NCBI GenBank assembly: GCA_963777165.1
Contig: CAVZPO010000008.1
Coordinates: forward strand, 1 to 41,376
Source of the DNA: DYJB01 sp963777165
GTDB taxonomy: Bacteria; Chloroflexota; Anaerolineae; Anaerolineales; E44-bin32
Length of the DNA: 41,376 bases
Direction: 5' to 3'
The notes below the pieces were generated by a model, which saw nothing but the letters and a program-made list of their open reading frames with translations, was not told where the DNA came from and did not search any database. The position numbers and the translations under genes were made by a program. The first letter of the stretch is position 1. The number at the start of each line of letters is the position of its first letter. Shown one piece after another: positions 18,353-27,677 of this stretch.

Positions 18353-19480
18353 ATGACGACTCTCGAGTTGAAGCGCGAAGACATCGAGCCTCTGCTGGAA
18401 GGCCTGGCGATCTTCGGGACAGGCGGCGGCGGCTCGCCGGCCTGGGGGAAGGCGATCCTGGAGAACGATTTCGCCTGCGGGAGAACTCCCCGGCTGGTCG
18501 ACCTGCAGACGATCGCCGATGCCGGCACGGTCGTCAGCGGTGGGATCATGGGCTCGGTCAAGGTGCTCGAACAGATGGGCACCGAGAAGATCATGCGCCA
18601 CTGGGAAGAGAAATTCGAGCTGCTGGAAGTCACCCGCGTGATGGAGCAGCTCCTCGGCAAGCCGATCGAGTATGTGGTTCCCTTTGAAGTCGGCGGGCTG
18701 AACACACCCGTGATCCTCTCCCTCGGGGCCCGGATGGGAGTGCCCGTGATCGACGGGGACGCCCTCGGGCGCTCGGCGCCCGAGACACAGATGACATCCT
18801 TCATCGGCCACGATGTCAGCCTGACCCCCATGCCGCTGGTCGATATGCAGGGCAATGTGGTGGTCGTACAAAGCGCCACCGATCCGACCTTCCCGGATCA
18901 GGTCGGGCGGTTCGTGATTTCCCGCGGTGGCGGGCTGGCCGCCAATAGCCACTATCCCATGAGCGGGAAGACGGCCAAGCGTGTGATCATCCCGAACACG
19001 ATCAGCGCCTCGCTGCACCTGGGCAAGACCCTTGCCGAGGCGCGCAAGGCGGGCACCGATGCGGTGGCTGCCGTCGCCCGTGAGGTCGGCGGCAAGCTGC
19101 TTTTCCAGGGCGAGATCTCCACCATGCAAGAGGCGGAGGCCCTCGGCTTCTACTTCACGACGGTCCGGCTGCAAGGACGCGGCGGGCTTGCCCAACACCA
19201 GGCCGAGCTGACGATCAAGAACGAGACCATGTACCTGGCCATCGACGGTGCGCCACGGGCGTACTTCCCGGATCTGGTTCTGATGCTGGACCCGCAGACC
19301 GGGCGGGGGCTGATGAGCGTGGAACTGAGCGTCGGCCGCGCCGTCAGCCTGGTCGTCACCGCGTGCCATCCGCGCCTGCGAGAAGCCGTGCTCTCCGGGA
19401 AGGCCGACGCCGCCTTCAGCCCCGCGCGCTACGGGCGGCCGGACGATCACTATCGACCGCTCGAGGAGTTGGCCGGTTGA
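18353..19480 (+). CDS. DUF917 (S-Me-THD-like) family protein
   Basis: The 375-residue protein belongs to the DUF917 family, whose characterised member acts on S-methyl-thiohydantoin; relatives occur beside hydantoinase/oxoprolinase-type genes. Visible parts are the N-terminal Gly-rich IFGTGGGGSPAWGKA, VVSGGIMGSVKVLEQMG, the central VPVIDGDALGRSAPETQM, and the late DLVLMLDPQTGRGL. The length agrees with the family. GGGGGAGA lies just before the ATG. In this operon it sits between KDPG aldolase and a UroD-like protein, a context that suggests hydrolysis or elimination on a cyclic amide or heterocycle, but that is inference. Confidence 0.82.
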   Translation: MTTLELKREDIEPLLEGLAIFGTGGGGSPAWGKAILENDFACGRTPRLVDLQTIADAGTVVSGGIMGSVKVLEQMGTEKIMRHWEEKFELLEVTRVMEQLLGKPIEYVVPFEVGGLNTPVILSLGARMGVPVIDGDALGRSAPETQMTSFIGHDVSLTPMPLVDMQGNVVVVQSATDPTFPDQVGRFVISRGGGLAANSHYPMSGKTAKRVIIPNTISASLHLGKTLAEARKAGTDAVAAVAREVGGKLLFQGEISTMQEAEALGFYFTTVRLQGRGGLAQHQAELTIKNETMYLAIDGAPRAYFPDLVLMLDPQTGRGLMSVELSVGRAVSLVVTACHPRLREAVLSGKADAAFSPARYGRPDDHYRPLEELAG

Positions 19481-19609
19481 TCACCGCCTCGCGGCCGGCC
19501 AGGCGGGGCTCGGCCTGGGCGCCGAACCGCGCGTGCTGTCGGCGCCCCCGGTCGGTCGCGTGCGCTAGAAACGGGATCGAGCCAGGGATGCATCGTCCGT
19601 GGAGGATGA

Positions 19610-20824
19610 GTGTCCGTTGATGGGCGGCCAGCCATGGGAGTCTCGGAGCCGCACACCGCGGCGACGATGACACCGCGCGAACGAGTCGTGCGGGCCCTGG
19701 CGCACCAGGAGACCGACCGGGTGCCCATCGACCTGGGAAGCACCTGGATCTCCACCACCACCATCCCGTTCTACGAACGCCTGAAGCGGCATTTCAGCGT
19801 CGATCGGCCGACGGAGCTGATGGAACGCAACATGCAGGTGTGCCATGTCGACGAGGAGATCCTGGCCCGGTTGTCGATCGACACCCGCTTCGTGTGTTAC
19901 AACCCTCCCGAGCTGGCCTGCAATCAATCCGTAGAACTGGCCGATGGGCACTACCGCGATCCCTGGGGGATCGAGTGGCGCAAGCCGCCCACCTCCTTCT
20001 ATTACGATCTGTACCGGGCGCCTCTGGCGGGCGAGATCACCTCGAGCGACATCCTGCACCATGCGTGGCCGGATCCCAGCGACCCCGGGTACACCCGCGG
20101 GCTGCGGGCCCGGGTGGAGGCGATGCGGGCGGGCACGGATTGCGCGCTGGTCCTCAATCTTTCGCTGTGGGTGCTCCAGTGCAGCCAGAACGTGCGCGGG
20201 TACGAGGATTGGTACATCGACCTGGCGACGCAGCCGGAGCTGCTGGAGTGTCTGGCCGATTGCCTGACCGAGTCGATGATCGGCATCCTCGAAAGCGTCA
20301 CGGACGAGATCGGCGATCTGGTGGACGTGATCTCCGTCTCGGATGACATCGGTCACCAGGACCGTCTGTGCATGAGCCCGGCCACGTATCGCCGGGTCTT
20401 CAAGCCCCGGCATGCCCGGATGATGCAGGCGATCTGCACCCGATCGAAAGCCCCGGTGATGTGGCACACCTGCGGCAGCGTGGTGGAGGTGATCGACGAT
20501 CTGGCGGAGATCGGGGTGGCGTGCCTGAACCCGGTCCAGACGACGGCGGCGCGCATGGACCCCCGGCAGCTGAAGCGCGACTTTGGGGACCGGATGGCGT
20601 TCTGGGGCGGGATCGACACGATGCACGTGTTGAACCGCGGATCCCGCGACGATGTGCGGCGTGAGGTCGGGGCCAAGATCGGCGCCCTGGCCCCCGGCGG
20701 CGGGTACATCCTCAATCCGACTCACAACGTCCAGCCGGATGTCCCGGTGGAGAATTTGTTGGCGATGATCGACGCCGGCCTGGAGTATGGACGATACCCG
20801 CTCTCGGTCGGGACGGACGGATGA
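19610..20824 (+). CDS. Uroporphyrinogen decarboxylase-superfamily (MtaA-like) protein
   Basis: This TIM-barrel protein of about 404 residues starts with MTPRERVVRALAHQETDRVP, the usual opening of UroD/MtaA relatives, and ends with the typical HNVQPDVPVENLLAMIDAGL. HTCGS in the second half resembles the zinc-binding His-x-Cys of corrinoid methyltransferases, but the third Cys of MtaA is replaced by His or Asn around PTHN. It is thus unlikely to be the haem enzyme HemE; family members in catabolic clusters are often methyltransferases or decarboxylases. The GTG at 19610 follows GGAGG by four bases; ATGs at 19634 and 19667 are alternatives. It is separated from DUF917 by 129 bases. Confidence 0.8.
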   Translation: MSVDGRPAMGVSEPHTAATMTPRERVVRALAHQETDRVPIDLGSTWISTTTIPFYERLKRHFSVDRPTELMERNMQVCHVDEEILARLSIDTRFVCYNPPELACNQSVELADGHYRDPWGIEWRKPPTSFYYDLYRAPLAGEITSSDILHHAWPDPSDPGYTRGLRARVEAMRAGTDCALVLNLSLWVLQCSQNVRGYEDWYIDLATQPELLECLADCLTESMIGILESVTDEIGDLVDVISVSDDIGHQDRLCMSPATYRRVFKPRHARMMQAICTRSKAPVMWHTCGSVVEVIDDLAEIGVACLNPVQTTAARMDPRQLKRDFGDRMAFWGGIDTMHVLNRGSRDDVRREVGAKIGALAPGGGYILNPTHNVQPDVPVENLLAMIDAGLEYGRYPLSVGTDG

Positions 20825-20919
20825 CGGCGCCGGCACGAGGGCATTGACCCACGCGCTGGAAGGCCTGCGGTCTGGACGGGCGACGTCAGCAGAGGACGAG
20901 GGGCGCCGAGGAGAACGGA

Positions 20920-21240
20920 ATGGCGACTGTCTATTGGCTGGTGCGGCTGAAGCCCGGCGTGACCGCCGAGGATTACCAGGCGTTCGTGCGCCGGGTCGAT
21001 TACCCGGCGGTGAGGCGCATCGCCAGCATCCGCAGCTACCGCTCCACGCGGGTGGTGGGCACGATCCCGCCGGGAGCTTCGGTTCCCTTCGACTTCATCG
21101 ATGTCGTGGAGGTCGACGACCTGCAGGCGTACCTCGGCGATTTGGAGCACCACCCGGCTGTCGAAGAGGTTCACTCACAGTCGGCGAACATGGTGGACGT
21201 CGTGCACTGCGCCGTCGCCGAGACGGTCCCGCAAGTCTGA
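20920..21240 (+). CDS. Small dimeric-barrel protein 1 (RedY/HapK-like)
   Basis: The 106-residue protein has a ferredoxin-like pattern: strand TVYWLVRLKPGVTAEDYQAF, helix, strand SIRSYRSTRVVG, strand FDFIDVVEVDDLQAYLGDL, helix, and a final strand. The EDY motif and layout recall the REDY/HapK small proteins of prodiginine clusters, though likeness is weak. GAGGAGA before the ATG is a strong ribosome site. It is paralogous to the next gene. Function unknown; an enzyme or a stabilising partner for a reactive intermediate is possible. Confidence 0.68.
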   Translation: MATVYWLVRLKPGVTAEDYQAFVRRVDYPAVRRIASIRSYRSTRVVGTIPPGASVPFDFIDVVEVDDLQAYLGDLEHHPAVEEVHSQSANMVDVVHCAVAETVPQV

Positions 21241-21252
21241 AACCTGGAGCGC

Positions 21253-21606
21253 ATGCCGGAGACGGGTGAGGCGATGCCAAGCGTGTTCTGGTTCTCCAAC
21301 TTGAAGGCGGGGGCGGATGCGGCGGCCTACGAGCGCTGGGTCCAGCACACCGACTACCGCCTGGCGGCAGGCGTAGAGTGTGTCGAGCATTACCGGGTTC
21401 ACCGCATCGCCGGACCGGTGGAAGGCGATGGTGGACCGCACTACGACTACATCGAGGTCCTACAGGTAACCGATATCGACGAGTACCGAGCGGCGCTCAA
21501 GGAAAGTCCGGCGATCCAACACATCATTGCCGAAATCGGTCAGTTCGTCGACGGGGTCGGGAGCGCGTGGGGAATGCCGATCGCGCCCCTGGGAAAGGAG
21601 CGGTGA
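21253..21606 (+). CDS. Small dimeric-barrel protein 2, paralogue of the previous gene
   Basis: This protein of up to 117 residues repeats the plan of its neighbour: VFWFSNLKAGADAAAYERWV, then DYRLAAGVECVEHYRVHRI, and DYIEVLQVTDIDEYRAALKE. The DY after the first helix lines up with the DYP of the upstream protein. The start is either ATG 21253, with GGAG four bases upstream, or ATG 21274 next to the conserved strand. Two tandem copies suggest a heterodimer or related steps on two substrates. Confidence 0.68.
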   Translation: MPETGEAMPSVFWFSNLKAGADAAAYERWVQHTDYRLAAGVECVEHYRVHRIAGPVEGDGGPHYDYIEVLQVTDIDEYRAALKESPAIQHIIAEIGQFVDGVGSAWGMPIAPLGKER

Positions 21607-21669
21607 GCAGACTGACACCGACGGCTGTCTGATCGTCTGTACCTCAACCTGAATATTCCTGGAGGAGAG

Positions 21670-23367
21670 ATGAATCCGAGAAGCAAGTTACTGGGGTTTC
21701 TGTCCCTGGGCGTCGTGATCGCCATGGTGCTCGGTGCGTGCGCGACCGCGCCGACCCCGACGGAAGCTCCGATCACCGAGGCCCCGGCGCCCGCACCGGC
21801 CACCGAGGCTCCGCCGCCAGCGCCCGTGGGCTGCGGCGAAGAAGGCACGATCGTGATCGCCTATGACGGCGACATCGACCATGTCGATCCGATGGAGTTC
21901 CGCAGCATCGCCGCCTATGATGCCACCGCCAACCTGTATGAGCCGCTGATCCAGCAGGAGCTGGTGGACCAGGGCAACAACGTCTTCATCGGGTCGGAGA
22001 CGTTCGTCGGTGCGGGCGCCGAAAGCTACGAAGTCTCCGCCGACGGGACGGTGTATACCTTCCATCTCCGCAAGGACGCCAAGTTCGCCGACGGCACGCC
22101 GATCACGGCCCAGGACTACTACTACACGCTCAAGCGTGCCCTCGAGGGTCCGGGCTACATCACGCTGCTGACCGGCTTCATGGCGGTGACCAAGATGGAC
22201 CAGGTCGCCGTCGTCGATGACTACACTCTCACCATCACCGCCTCTCAGCCTGCGGCGCTGGCGGAGATCATCCTCAGCTTCCAGGTGCTGGGGGCGATGA
22301 GCCAGGCGACTGCGGACGCCAACGCCACCGCCGACGATCCCTGGGCGGGGACCTACTTCCGCACCAATGCCAACTCCAGCGGCCCGTACGTCATCACCGG
22401 CTGGAATCCGGGGGTCGAATACGTCTTCGAGCCCAATCCCAACTACTGGCGCGGGCCCGACTACTTCCATAACTGCAAGGTGATCTTCCGCGTCGTGCCG
22501 GACGCTGCCACGCGCGAGCAGCTGCTGCGCGCCGGGGACGTGGATGTGGCGCTGGGCGTGCCGTACGGCGATCTGGCCGAGCTCCAGGCCGACCCCAACA
22601 TCACCATCCACCACGTCCCGACCACCCGCGTCTACCACGCCGGCATGAACCTGGCGCAAAAGCCGTTCGATGATGTTCGTGTGCGCAAGGCCCTGTCGAT
22701 GGTGGTGCCCTACCAGGCGATCATCGACAACGTGATCTACGGCTTCGGTGCCAATCCAGGCTCGCCCATCGCCGAAGGCATGGTGACGCACACCGACGAG
22801 TTCTTCACCTACGACCAGGGGACCGTCGAAGAGGCCAAGGCGCTGCTGACCGCCGCGGGCTACCCGGACGGCTTCACGGTGGACCTGACGGTCCCGCAGG
22901 AGGACCAGGCGCGTGTGGACTCGGCGACCTGGATCCAATCCGGCCTGGCGGAGATCGGCGTGACGGTCAACGTCAATGCTCTCCCGATCGCCCAGTACAA
23001 TGAGCTCCTGAACGGCATGGATGAGGGCGGCAAGCACAACTTGCCGTTCTACATCTTCGAGTGGTACTCGTGGGGCAACGACCCGGCGTTCCAGTTCACC
23101 TGGAACTTCAAGTGCGGGCAGTTCACCAACTACTCGAACACCTGCAACGAGGAGCTCGACCAGATCATCGCCGACCTCACCCTGAGCCGCGATCCGGCCG
23201 AGCGCCAGACACTCAGCACGCGCGGGCAGGAGATCGTGGTCCAGGAAGAGGTTCCGTGGATCTACCTGTACGCGCCCGAGTGGATCATTGCCACGCGATC
23301 GAACGTGAGCGGGATCGCGCTGTTCAATGATCTGACGCTGCGCTACGCCTTCCTGGGCAAGAACTAA
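21670..23367 (+). CDS. Peptide/nickel-type ABC transporter, solute-binding lipoprotein (SBP family 5)
   Basis: The 565-residue protein starts with a signal peptide and lipobox (VLGAC, Cys 24), then a Pro/Thr/Glu/Ala linker to about residue 53, typical of Chloroflexota lipoproteins. The mature part is an OppA/DppA-type binding protein: TVYTFHLRKDAKFADGTPIT is the family signature, followed by RKALSMVVPYQAIIDNVIYG and a C-terminal lobe. It would sit on the outer face of the membrane and hand a ligand to the permeases downstream. Despite the family name, such proteins also bind sugars, opines and metal chelates. GGAGGAGAG precedes the ATG. Confidence 0.9.
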   Translation: MNPRSKLLGFLSLGVVIAMVLGACATAPTPTEAPITEAPAPAPATEAPPPAPVGCGEEGTIVIAYDGDIDHVDPMEFRSIAAYDATANLYEPLIQQELVDQGNNVFIGSETFVGAGAESYEVSADGTVYTFHLRKDAKFADGTPITAQDYYYTLKRALEGPGYITLLTGFMAVTKMDQVAVVDDYTLTITASQPAALAEIILSFQVLGAMSQATADANATADDPWAGTYFRTNANSSGPYVITGWNPGVEYVFEPNPNYWRGPDYFHNCKVIFRVVPDAATREQLLRAGDVDVALGVPYGDLAELQADPNITIHHVPTTRVYHAGMNLAQKPFDDVRVRKALSMVVPYQAIIDNVIYGFGANPGSPIAEGMVTHTDEFFTYDQGTVEEAKALLTAAGYPDGFTVDLTVPQEDQARVDSATWIQSGLAEIGVTVNVNALPIAQYNELLNGMDEGGKHNLPFYIFEWYSWGNDPAFQFTWNFKCGQFTNYSNTCNEELDQIIADLTLSRDPAERQTLSTRGQEIVVQEEVPWIYLYAPEWIIATRSNVSGIALFNDLTLRYAFLGKN

Positions 23368-23401
23368 GCCCGAGGGAAGCGGTTGGCGCGCTGAGAACCA
23401 A

Positions 23402-23434
23402 AGGCAGGGGCATACGTCGCGTGTGCCCCTGCCT
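23402..23434 (+). other. Strong stem-loop between binding-protein and permease genes
   Basis: AGGCAGGGGCA (23402-23412) and TGCCCCTGCCT (23424-23434) form a perfect 11-bp stem with an 11-base loop. There is no T-run after it. Such hairpins after a binding-protein gene often protect that part of the message, allowing more binding protein than permease. Confidence 0.65.
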
Positions 23435-23584
23435 GTACACTTGAGTGGTGCTGGGCGCCGGAACGACAGGGTGGCCCAGGATCGACGCCGAGACGGACAC
23501 CGGTTTGCGGGAGGGCATCAGACGCATGGCTGAATCGCGGGCGGGCGAGCGGCAAGAGTTTGCGAAGCCGGGACTGGCGGGACG

Positions 23585-24604
23585 ATGCCGCGCCTTCTGA
23601 GATACGTGCTGCGCCGCATCGGGCTGGCGCTGGTGACCCTGGCGGGAGTCGTGGTGTTCGTGTTCTTGCTGACCCATATCCTGCCCTCCAACCCGGCGGC
23701 GCTGCGCGCCGGCCCCCTGGCGAACGCTGAGCTCATCCACAAGTACGAACGGGAGATGGGCCTGGACCAGCCGCTCTACGTACAGTTCACCCGCTATGCC
23801 GGTGAGGTCCTTTCCGGCAACCTGGGAGAGAGTTGGAAGACGGGCCAGCCGGTGCTTACGGAATTGGGCGACCGCTTGCCCGCCACGCTGGAGCTGGCGG
23901 CGACGGCCTTCGCCATGGCCCTGGCCATCGGGGTGCTGCTGGGCGTTCTGGCCGCCGTCTTCGCCGGGACATGGATCGATCAGGGCGTTCGCCTGTACGC
24001 CACACTGGGAGCAGCTCAGGCGTTGTTCTGGCTGGCCTTGCTGTGCGTGCACGTGTTCTACTACTCTCTGGGCTGGGCTCCTGCGCCGCTGGATCGCCTG
24101 ACGATCGGGGTGGCCGAGCCCCCGCTGGTGACTGGCTTGTTCACGGTCGACAGCCTGTTGGCCGGACAATTCCACACCTTCCTCGATGCGCTGAACCATC
24201 TCTGGCTGCCCGCGCTGGTGCTGGCGTTCGTCGTCAGCGCCCCGATCGTGAAGATGACCCGCGGCTCGATGCTCGACACGCTCAATTCCGATTTCATCCG
24301 CACGGCACGCGCCATCGGGGTCTCCCGACGGAACGTGGTCGTGGGGGACGGACTGCGGAATGCCTTCATCCCGATTCTGACCATGATCGGGATCGTCTTC
24401 GGCTATCTGATCGCCGGCAACGTGGTGGTCGAAAAGGTCTTCTCGTGGGCCGGCATCGGTCAGTATGCCTGGAACGCGCTGACGATTAACGACTTCAACG
24501 CCGTTCAGGGTTTCGTGATCCTGATCGCCGTCATCTATGTCGGGATCAATCTTGTGATCGACCTGGCCTACGGTTTCATCGACCCGCGGATCCGGCTGGG
24601 CTGA
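23585..24604 (+). CDS. ABC transporter permease 1 (DppB-like)
   Basis: The 339-residue protein has six membrane helices. It begins with the DppB-type YVLRRIGLALVTLAGVVVF and LTHILPSNPAALRAGP, and carries the cytoplasmic coupling motif around RTARAIGVSRRNVVVGDGLR (EAA loop). It forms the channel with permease 2. The start is the ATG after a Gly-rich purine stretch; no strong ribosome site is visible. The operon continues with one base between its stop and the next start. Confidence 0.88.
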   Translation: MPRLLRYVLRRIGLALVTLAGVVVFVFLLTHILPSNPAALRAGPLANAELIHKYEREMGLDQPLYVQFTRYAGEVLSGNLGESWKTGQPVLTELGDRLPATLELAATAFAMALAIGVLLGVLAAVFAGTWIDQGVRLYATLGAAQALFWLALLCVHVFYYSLGWAPAPLDRLTIGVAEPPLVTGLFTVDSLLAGQFHTFLDALNHLWLPALVLAFVVSAPIVKMTRGSMLDTLNSDFIRTARAIGVSRRNVVVGDGLRNAFIPILTMIGIVFGYLIAGNVVVEKVFSWAGIGQYAWNALTINDFNAVQGFVILIAVIYVGINLVIDLAYGFIDPRIRLG

Positions 24605-24605
24605 C

Positions 24606-25494
24606 GTGCTGTCCACACCGGCCCCCCGGCTGATCCCAGTTCGAGAGCGAAGTCGCTCCCGGTGGCTGCGCGGGTTGAGTTCCCTCGGCCGTTGGAAGCT
24701 GCTCTCGTTCGGGGTCCTGCTGGTCCTGCTCTACGCGGCGGTGGCCTTGATCGGTCCCGAGGTAGCTCCGTATGAGCCGAATGCGACCCATCCTCAATCT
24801 ACGCTCGAAGCGCCGTCCTCGGCGATTCCGGTTCGGCACCGACAAATTCGGGCGCGATATCTTCTCGCGCGTGTTGTACGCCACACGCCTCGATCTGAGC
24901 ATCGCCTTCTCGGTCGCGTTGAGCGCGTTCCTGGTGGGGTCCATCATCGGCGCGCTGTCCGGCTACTACGGCGGCATCGTCGACGATGTCGTGATGCGCG
25001 TGGTCGACGTGCTGTTGGCCTTCCCAGCCTTCATCCTGGCCATGGCGTTGACCGGTATCCTGGGGGACACCGTTCCGAATGTCGTCATGGCGATCAGCGT
25101 GGCCTATGTCCCGTATTTTATCCGGCTGACTCGAGGCGAGATGCTTCGGGTTCGTACGCTGCAGTATGCCGATGCTGCCGTGGGCGTGGGCAACCCGCGC
25201 TGGCGCGTCGTCCTGGTCCACCTGCTGCCGAACGCGTTGACGCCCGCCTTCATCCAGCTCACCCTGGTCCTGGGATGGGCGATCCTGGACGCAGCCGGGC
25301 TGGCTTTTCTGGGCCTGGGCATCACGCCGCCCACGGCGGAATGGGGCGTGATGGTGGCCGAGGGCGCCCAGCGCATCATCACCGGCGAGTGGTGGACGTG
25401 GTTGTTCCCGGGATTGGCGATCGTGATCATCGCCTTCGGCTTCAGCATTGTCGGCGACGGGCTGCGCGACCTGCTCGCTCGCGAGGAACGCTGA
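24606..25494 (+). CDS. ABC transporter permease 2 (DppC-like, one apparent frameshift)
   Basis: The rebuilt protein has about 295 residues, the normal size. The GTG start follows the upstream stop by one base. An N-terminal helix (LLSFGVLLVLLYAAVALIG) leads to FRFGTDKFGRDIFSRVLYATR, a hallmark of DppC/OppC proteins, then five more helices with the coupling loop around DAAVGVGNPRWRVVLVHLLP. The frame breaks at 24827-24828, where ATT is followed by C (ATT/ATC, both Ile) before CGG TTC GGC. The stop overlaps the start of the next gene by one base. Confidence 0.85.
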
Positions 25495-26471
25495 TGCCCG
25501 AGCCGCTGCTGCAAGTTCGCTCCCTTCGGCTGGAGATCAAAGACCAGGGTGAATCGCGCCCGGTGCTTCTGGACGTCAACTTCGACGTCTTGCCGCATGA
25601 AGTGATGGGGTTGGTGGGGGAAAGCGGTTCAGGCAAGACCATGACGGCCCTGGCGATCATGGGTCTGCTGCCGCCGGCCGCCAGAGCAACCGAGGGCCGG
25701 ATCGTGTTGGGCGGAGAGGATCTGCTCACCCTCACAGAGTCGGGCATGCGGCAGGTGCGGGGTTCGAAGATCGCCATGATCTTCCAGAACCCGCGCTCGG
25801 CTCTCAACCCCTTGATGCGGGCCGGCGACCAGGTGGCACGCGCCCTGCGGCTTCACCAAGGCCTGCCACGGCAGGAGGCCAGGCAAGCAGCCGTCGAGCT
25901 CCTCCGGCACGTAGGCATCTCGGATGCCGAGGCGCGCGCCCGGGCGTATCCGCATCAGTTGAGCGGCGGAATGGCTCAACGCGTCCTGGTGGCTGTGATG
26001 CTGGCCTGCCGGCCCATGCTGCTCATCGCCGACGAGCCGACGACGGGTCTGGATGTGACCATTCAGGCGCAGATCTTCGACCTGATCAAGGAAGTCCAGG
26101 CCGAGGTCGGCGCCTCGCTGCTGCTGATCACCCACGACCTGGGCGTCGTGAGCGAGGTCTGCGACCGCGTGGCCGTCATGTACGCCGGGCAGATCATGGA
26201 GCAGGCTCCGGTCCTCGATCTGTTCCAACGCCCCAGCCATCCGTACACCGAGCGCCTGCTGGGGAGCATCCTGCGCGTCGACAAGGTGGCGGATCTCGAT
26301 ACCTCCAAGGCGCTCGCCTTCACCGGGATCGACTACGCCAGCGTAGGCTGCCGGTTTGCCAACCGCTGCCCGTATGTGCTGGATGCCTGCTGGGTTCGGC
26401 GCCCGGAACCGAAGTGGCTGACCGACGACCACGTGGTCTTCTGCCACCTGCGCAACGAGGCGGCGTCATGA
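25494..26471 (+). CDS. ABC transporter ATPase 1 (DppD/OppD-like)
   Basis: The 325-residue ATPase has Walker A GESGSGKT, Q-loop around FQNPRSALNPL, signature LSGGMAQR, Walker B LLIADEPTTGLDV and the H-loop THDLGVVSEVCDRVAVMY. The C-terminal tail carries CRFANRCPYVLDAC, the cysteine-rich end of oligopeptide transporter ATPases. It powers import together with the next ATPase. The start shares one base with the upstream stop. Confidence 0.9.
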   Translation: MPEPLLQVRSLRLEIKDQGESRPVLLDVNFDVLPHEVMGLVGESGSGKTMTALAIMGLLPPAARATEGRIVLGGEDLLTLTESGMRQVRGSKIAMIFQNPRSALNPLMRAGDQVARALRLHQGLPRQEARQAAVELLRHVGISDAEARARAYPHQLSGGMAQRVLVAVMLACRPMLLIADEPTTGLDVTIQAQIFDLIKEVQAEVGASLLLITHDLGVVSEVCDRVAVMYAGQIMEQAPVLDLFQRPSHPYTERLLGSILRVDKVADLDTSKALAFTGIDYASVGCRFANRCPYVLDACWVRRPEPKWLTDDHVVFCHLRNEAAS

Positions 26472-27457
26472 CCGCGCCTTTGCTGCAGGTGCAGGACCTG
26501 CACAAGCACTACCGCGAAGGCCGAAGCACGATCCACGCGGTCAACGGGGTCAGCTTTGAGGTCTATCCGGGGGAAGCGGTGGGCCTGGTGGGCGAAAGCG
26601 GCTGCGGCAAGAGCACGACGGCCCGCTGCATCCTGCGCCTGGAGGATGTGACCAGCGGGAGGATCGTCTTTGACGGGACCGATCTGACCGCCCTCTCGCG
26701 CGACCGGGTTCGTCCGAGACGCAAAGACTTCCAGATGGTCTTCCAGGACCCCAATGAGTCGCTCAACCCGCGGATGTCGATCCGCAGGGCCCTGCGCGAG
26801 CCGCTGCAGCTGCACGGCCTGTATTCCGGCGAGCAGCAGTTGAGCGAGGTGGCGCAGAGGGTCAACCTGGAACAGGAGCACCTGGACCGATTGCCGCACC
26901 AACTCAGCGGCGGCCAGAAGCAGCGCGTGGGTGTGGCGCGGGCGATGATGACGACACCCAAGCTGATCATCCTGGATGAGCCGACGTCGTCTCTCGACAT
27001 GTCCCTGCGGATCCACGTGATCGCCCTGCTGAGGAAGTTGCAGCGAGAGTTCGCGCTGTCTTACATCTTCATCTCGCATGACCTGAGCACCATCCGCCAC
27101 CTGTGCGACCGGGTGCTGGTGATGTACCTCGGCCGGGTCGTGGAGCAGGGGCGCACGGCCGACGTGTTCGATCACCCGACGCACGTGTACACGCAGGCGC
27201 TGCTCTCGGCCATCCCCATCCCGGACCCGACGGTCAGGCGCAGCCGCATCCTGCTCAAGGGTGAGACGCCGACGGCGCGCGTGCTCGTGCCCGGATGCGC
27301 CCTACAGGACCGCTGCGCCCTGGTGATGGACGAGTGCCGGCGGCCGGTGCCGGAGTACGATCTCGGGGAAGGGCATCGAGTGGCTTGCCGCCTGGCACGC
27401 GAGAGCCCGCAGTACCGCCCTGCGGATGGACCTCCCGCTTCTTCCGGGTCGAACTAA
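26468..27457 (+). CDS. ABC transporter ATPase 2 (DppF/OppF-like)
   Basis: The 329-residue partner ATPase has Walker A GESGCGKST, the Q-loop FQDPNESLNPRMS, signature LSGGQKQR, Walker B LIILDEPTSSLD and the H-loop SHDLSTIRHLCDR. The C-terminal cysteine motif is CALQDRCALVMDEC. Its ATG overlaps the upstream stop (ATGA), so translation is coupled. It is the last gene of the plus-strand operon; the minus-strand operon ends 220 bases further on. Confidence 0.9.
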   Translation: MTAPLLQVQDLHKHYREGRSTIHAVNGVSFEVYPGEAVGLVGESGCGKSTTARCILRLEDVTSGRIVFDGTDLTALSRDRVRPRRKDFQMVFQDPNESLNPRMSIRRALREPLQLHGLYSGEQQLSEVAQRVNLEQEHLDRLPHQLSGGQKQRVGVARAMMTTPKLIILDEPTSSLDMSLRIHVIALLRKLQREFALSYIFISHDLSTIRHLCDRVLVMYLGRVVEQGRTADVFDHPTHVYTQALLSAIPIPDPTVRRSRILLKGETPTARVLVPGCALQDRCALVMDECRRPVPEYDLGEGHRVACRLARESPQYRPADGPPASSGSN

Positions 27458-27493
27458 TCCCTCACGGTTCAACAATTGCCTCGGTGGCAGGAG

Positions 27494-27509
27494 CCCGCCC
27501 GCGGGCGGG
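27494..27509. other. Palindrome between convergent operons
   Basis: CCCGCCCGCGGGCGGG is a perfect 16-base palindrome in the 220-base gap between the convergent operons. It may slow polymerase from either side, but without T-runs it is not a standard terminator. The gap holds no gene. Confidence 0.4.
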
Positions 27510-27677
27510 TCAGGTTTCGCTGCGCTTGCTCCGGGATGAGACCTGGCCTTACGCCCAAGTCGGCAGCGTGAAGGGAAGGCAAGTCCACGCGTGCCGCGCT
27601 CGGGGATCCGGGGTGGGGGGAGGGGATGGACGTAGCGGCCCGACGATCGGCGCGAGCTTCCGCAGCCGAAGCGCCGG

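Noticed and set aside
18011..19450. Long antisense open frames opposite DUF917, UroD-like (19565-20836) and binding-protein (21688-23037) genes
   Set aside because: High GC makes long stop-free antisense frames common. Their translations are low-complexity, His/Arg/Asp/Gly-rich, and resemble no family.
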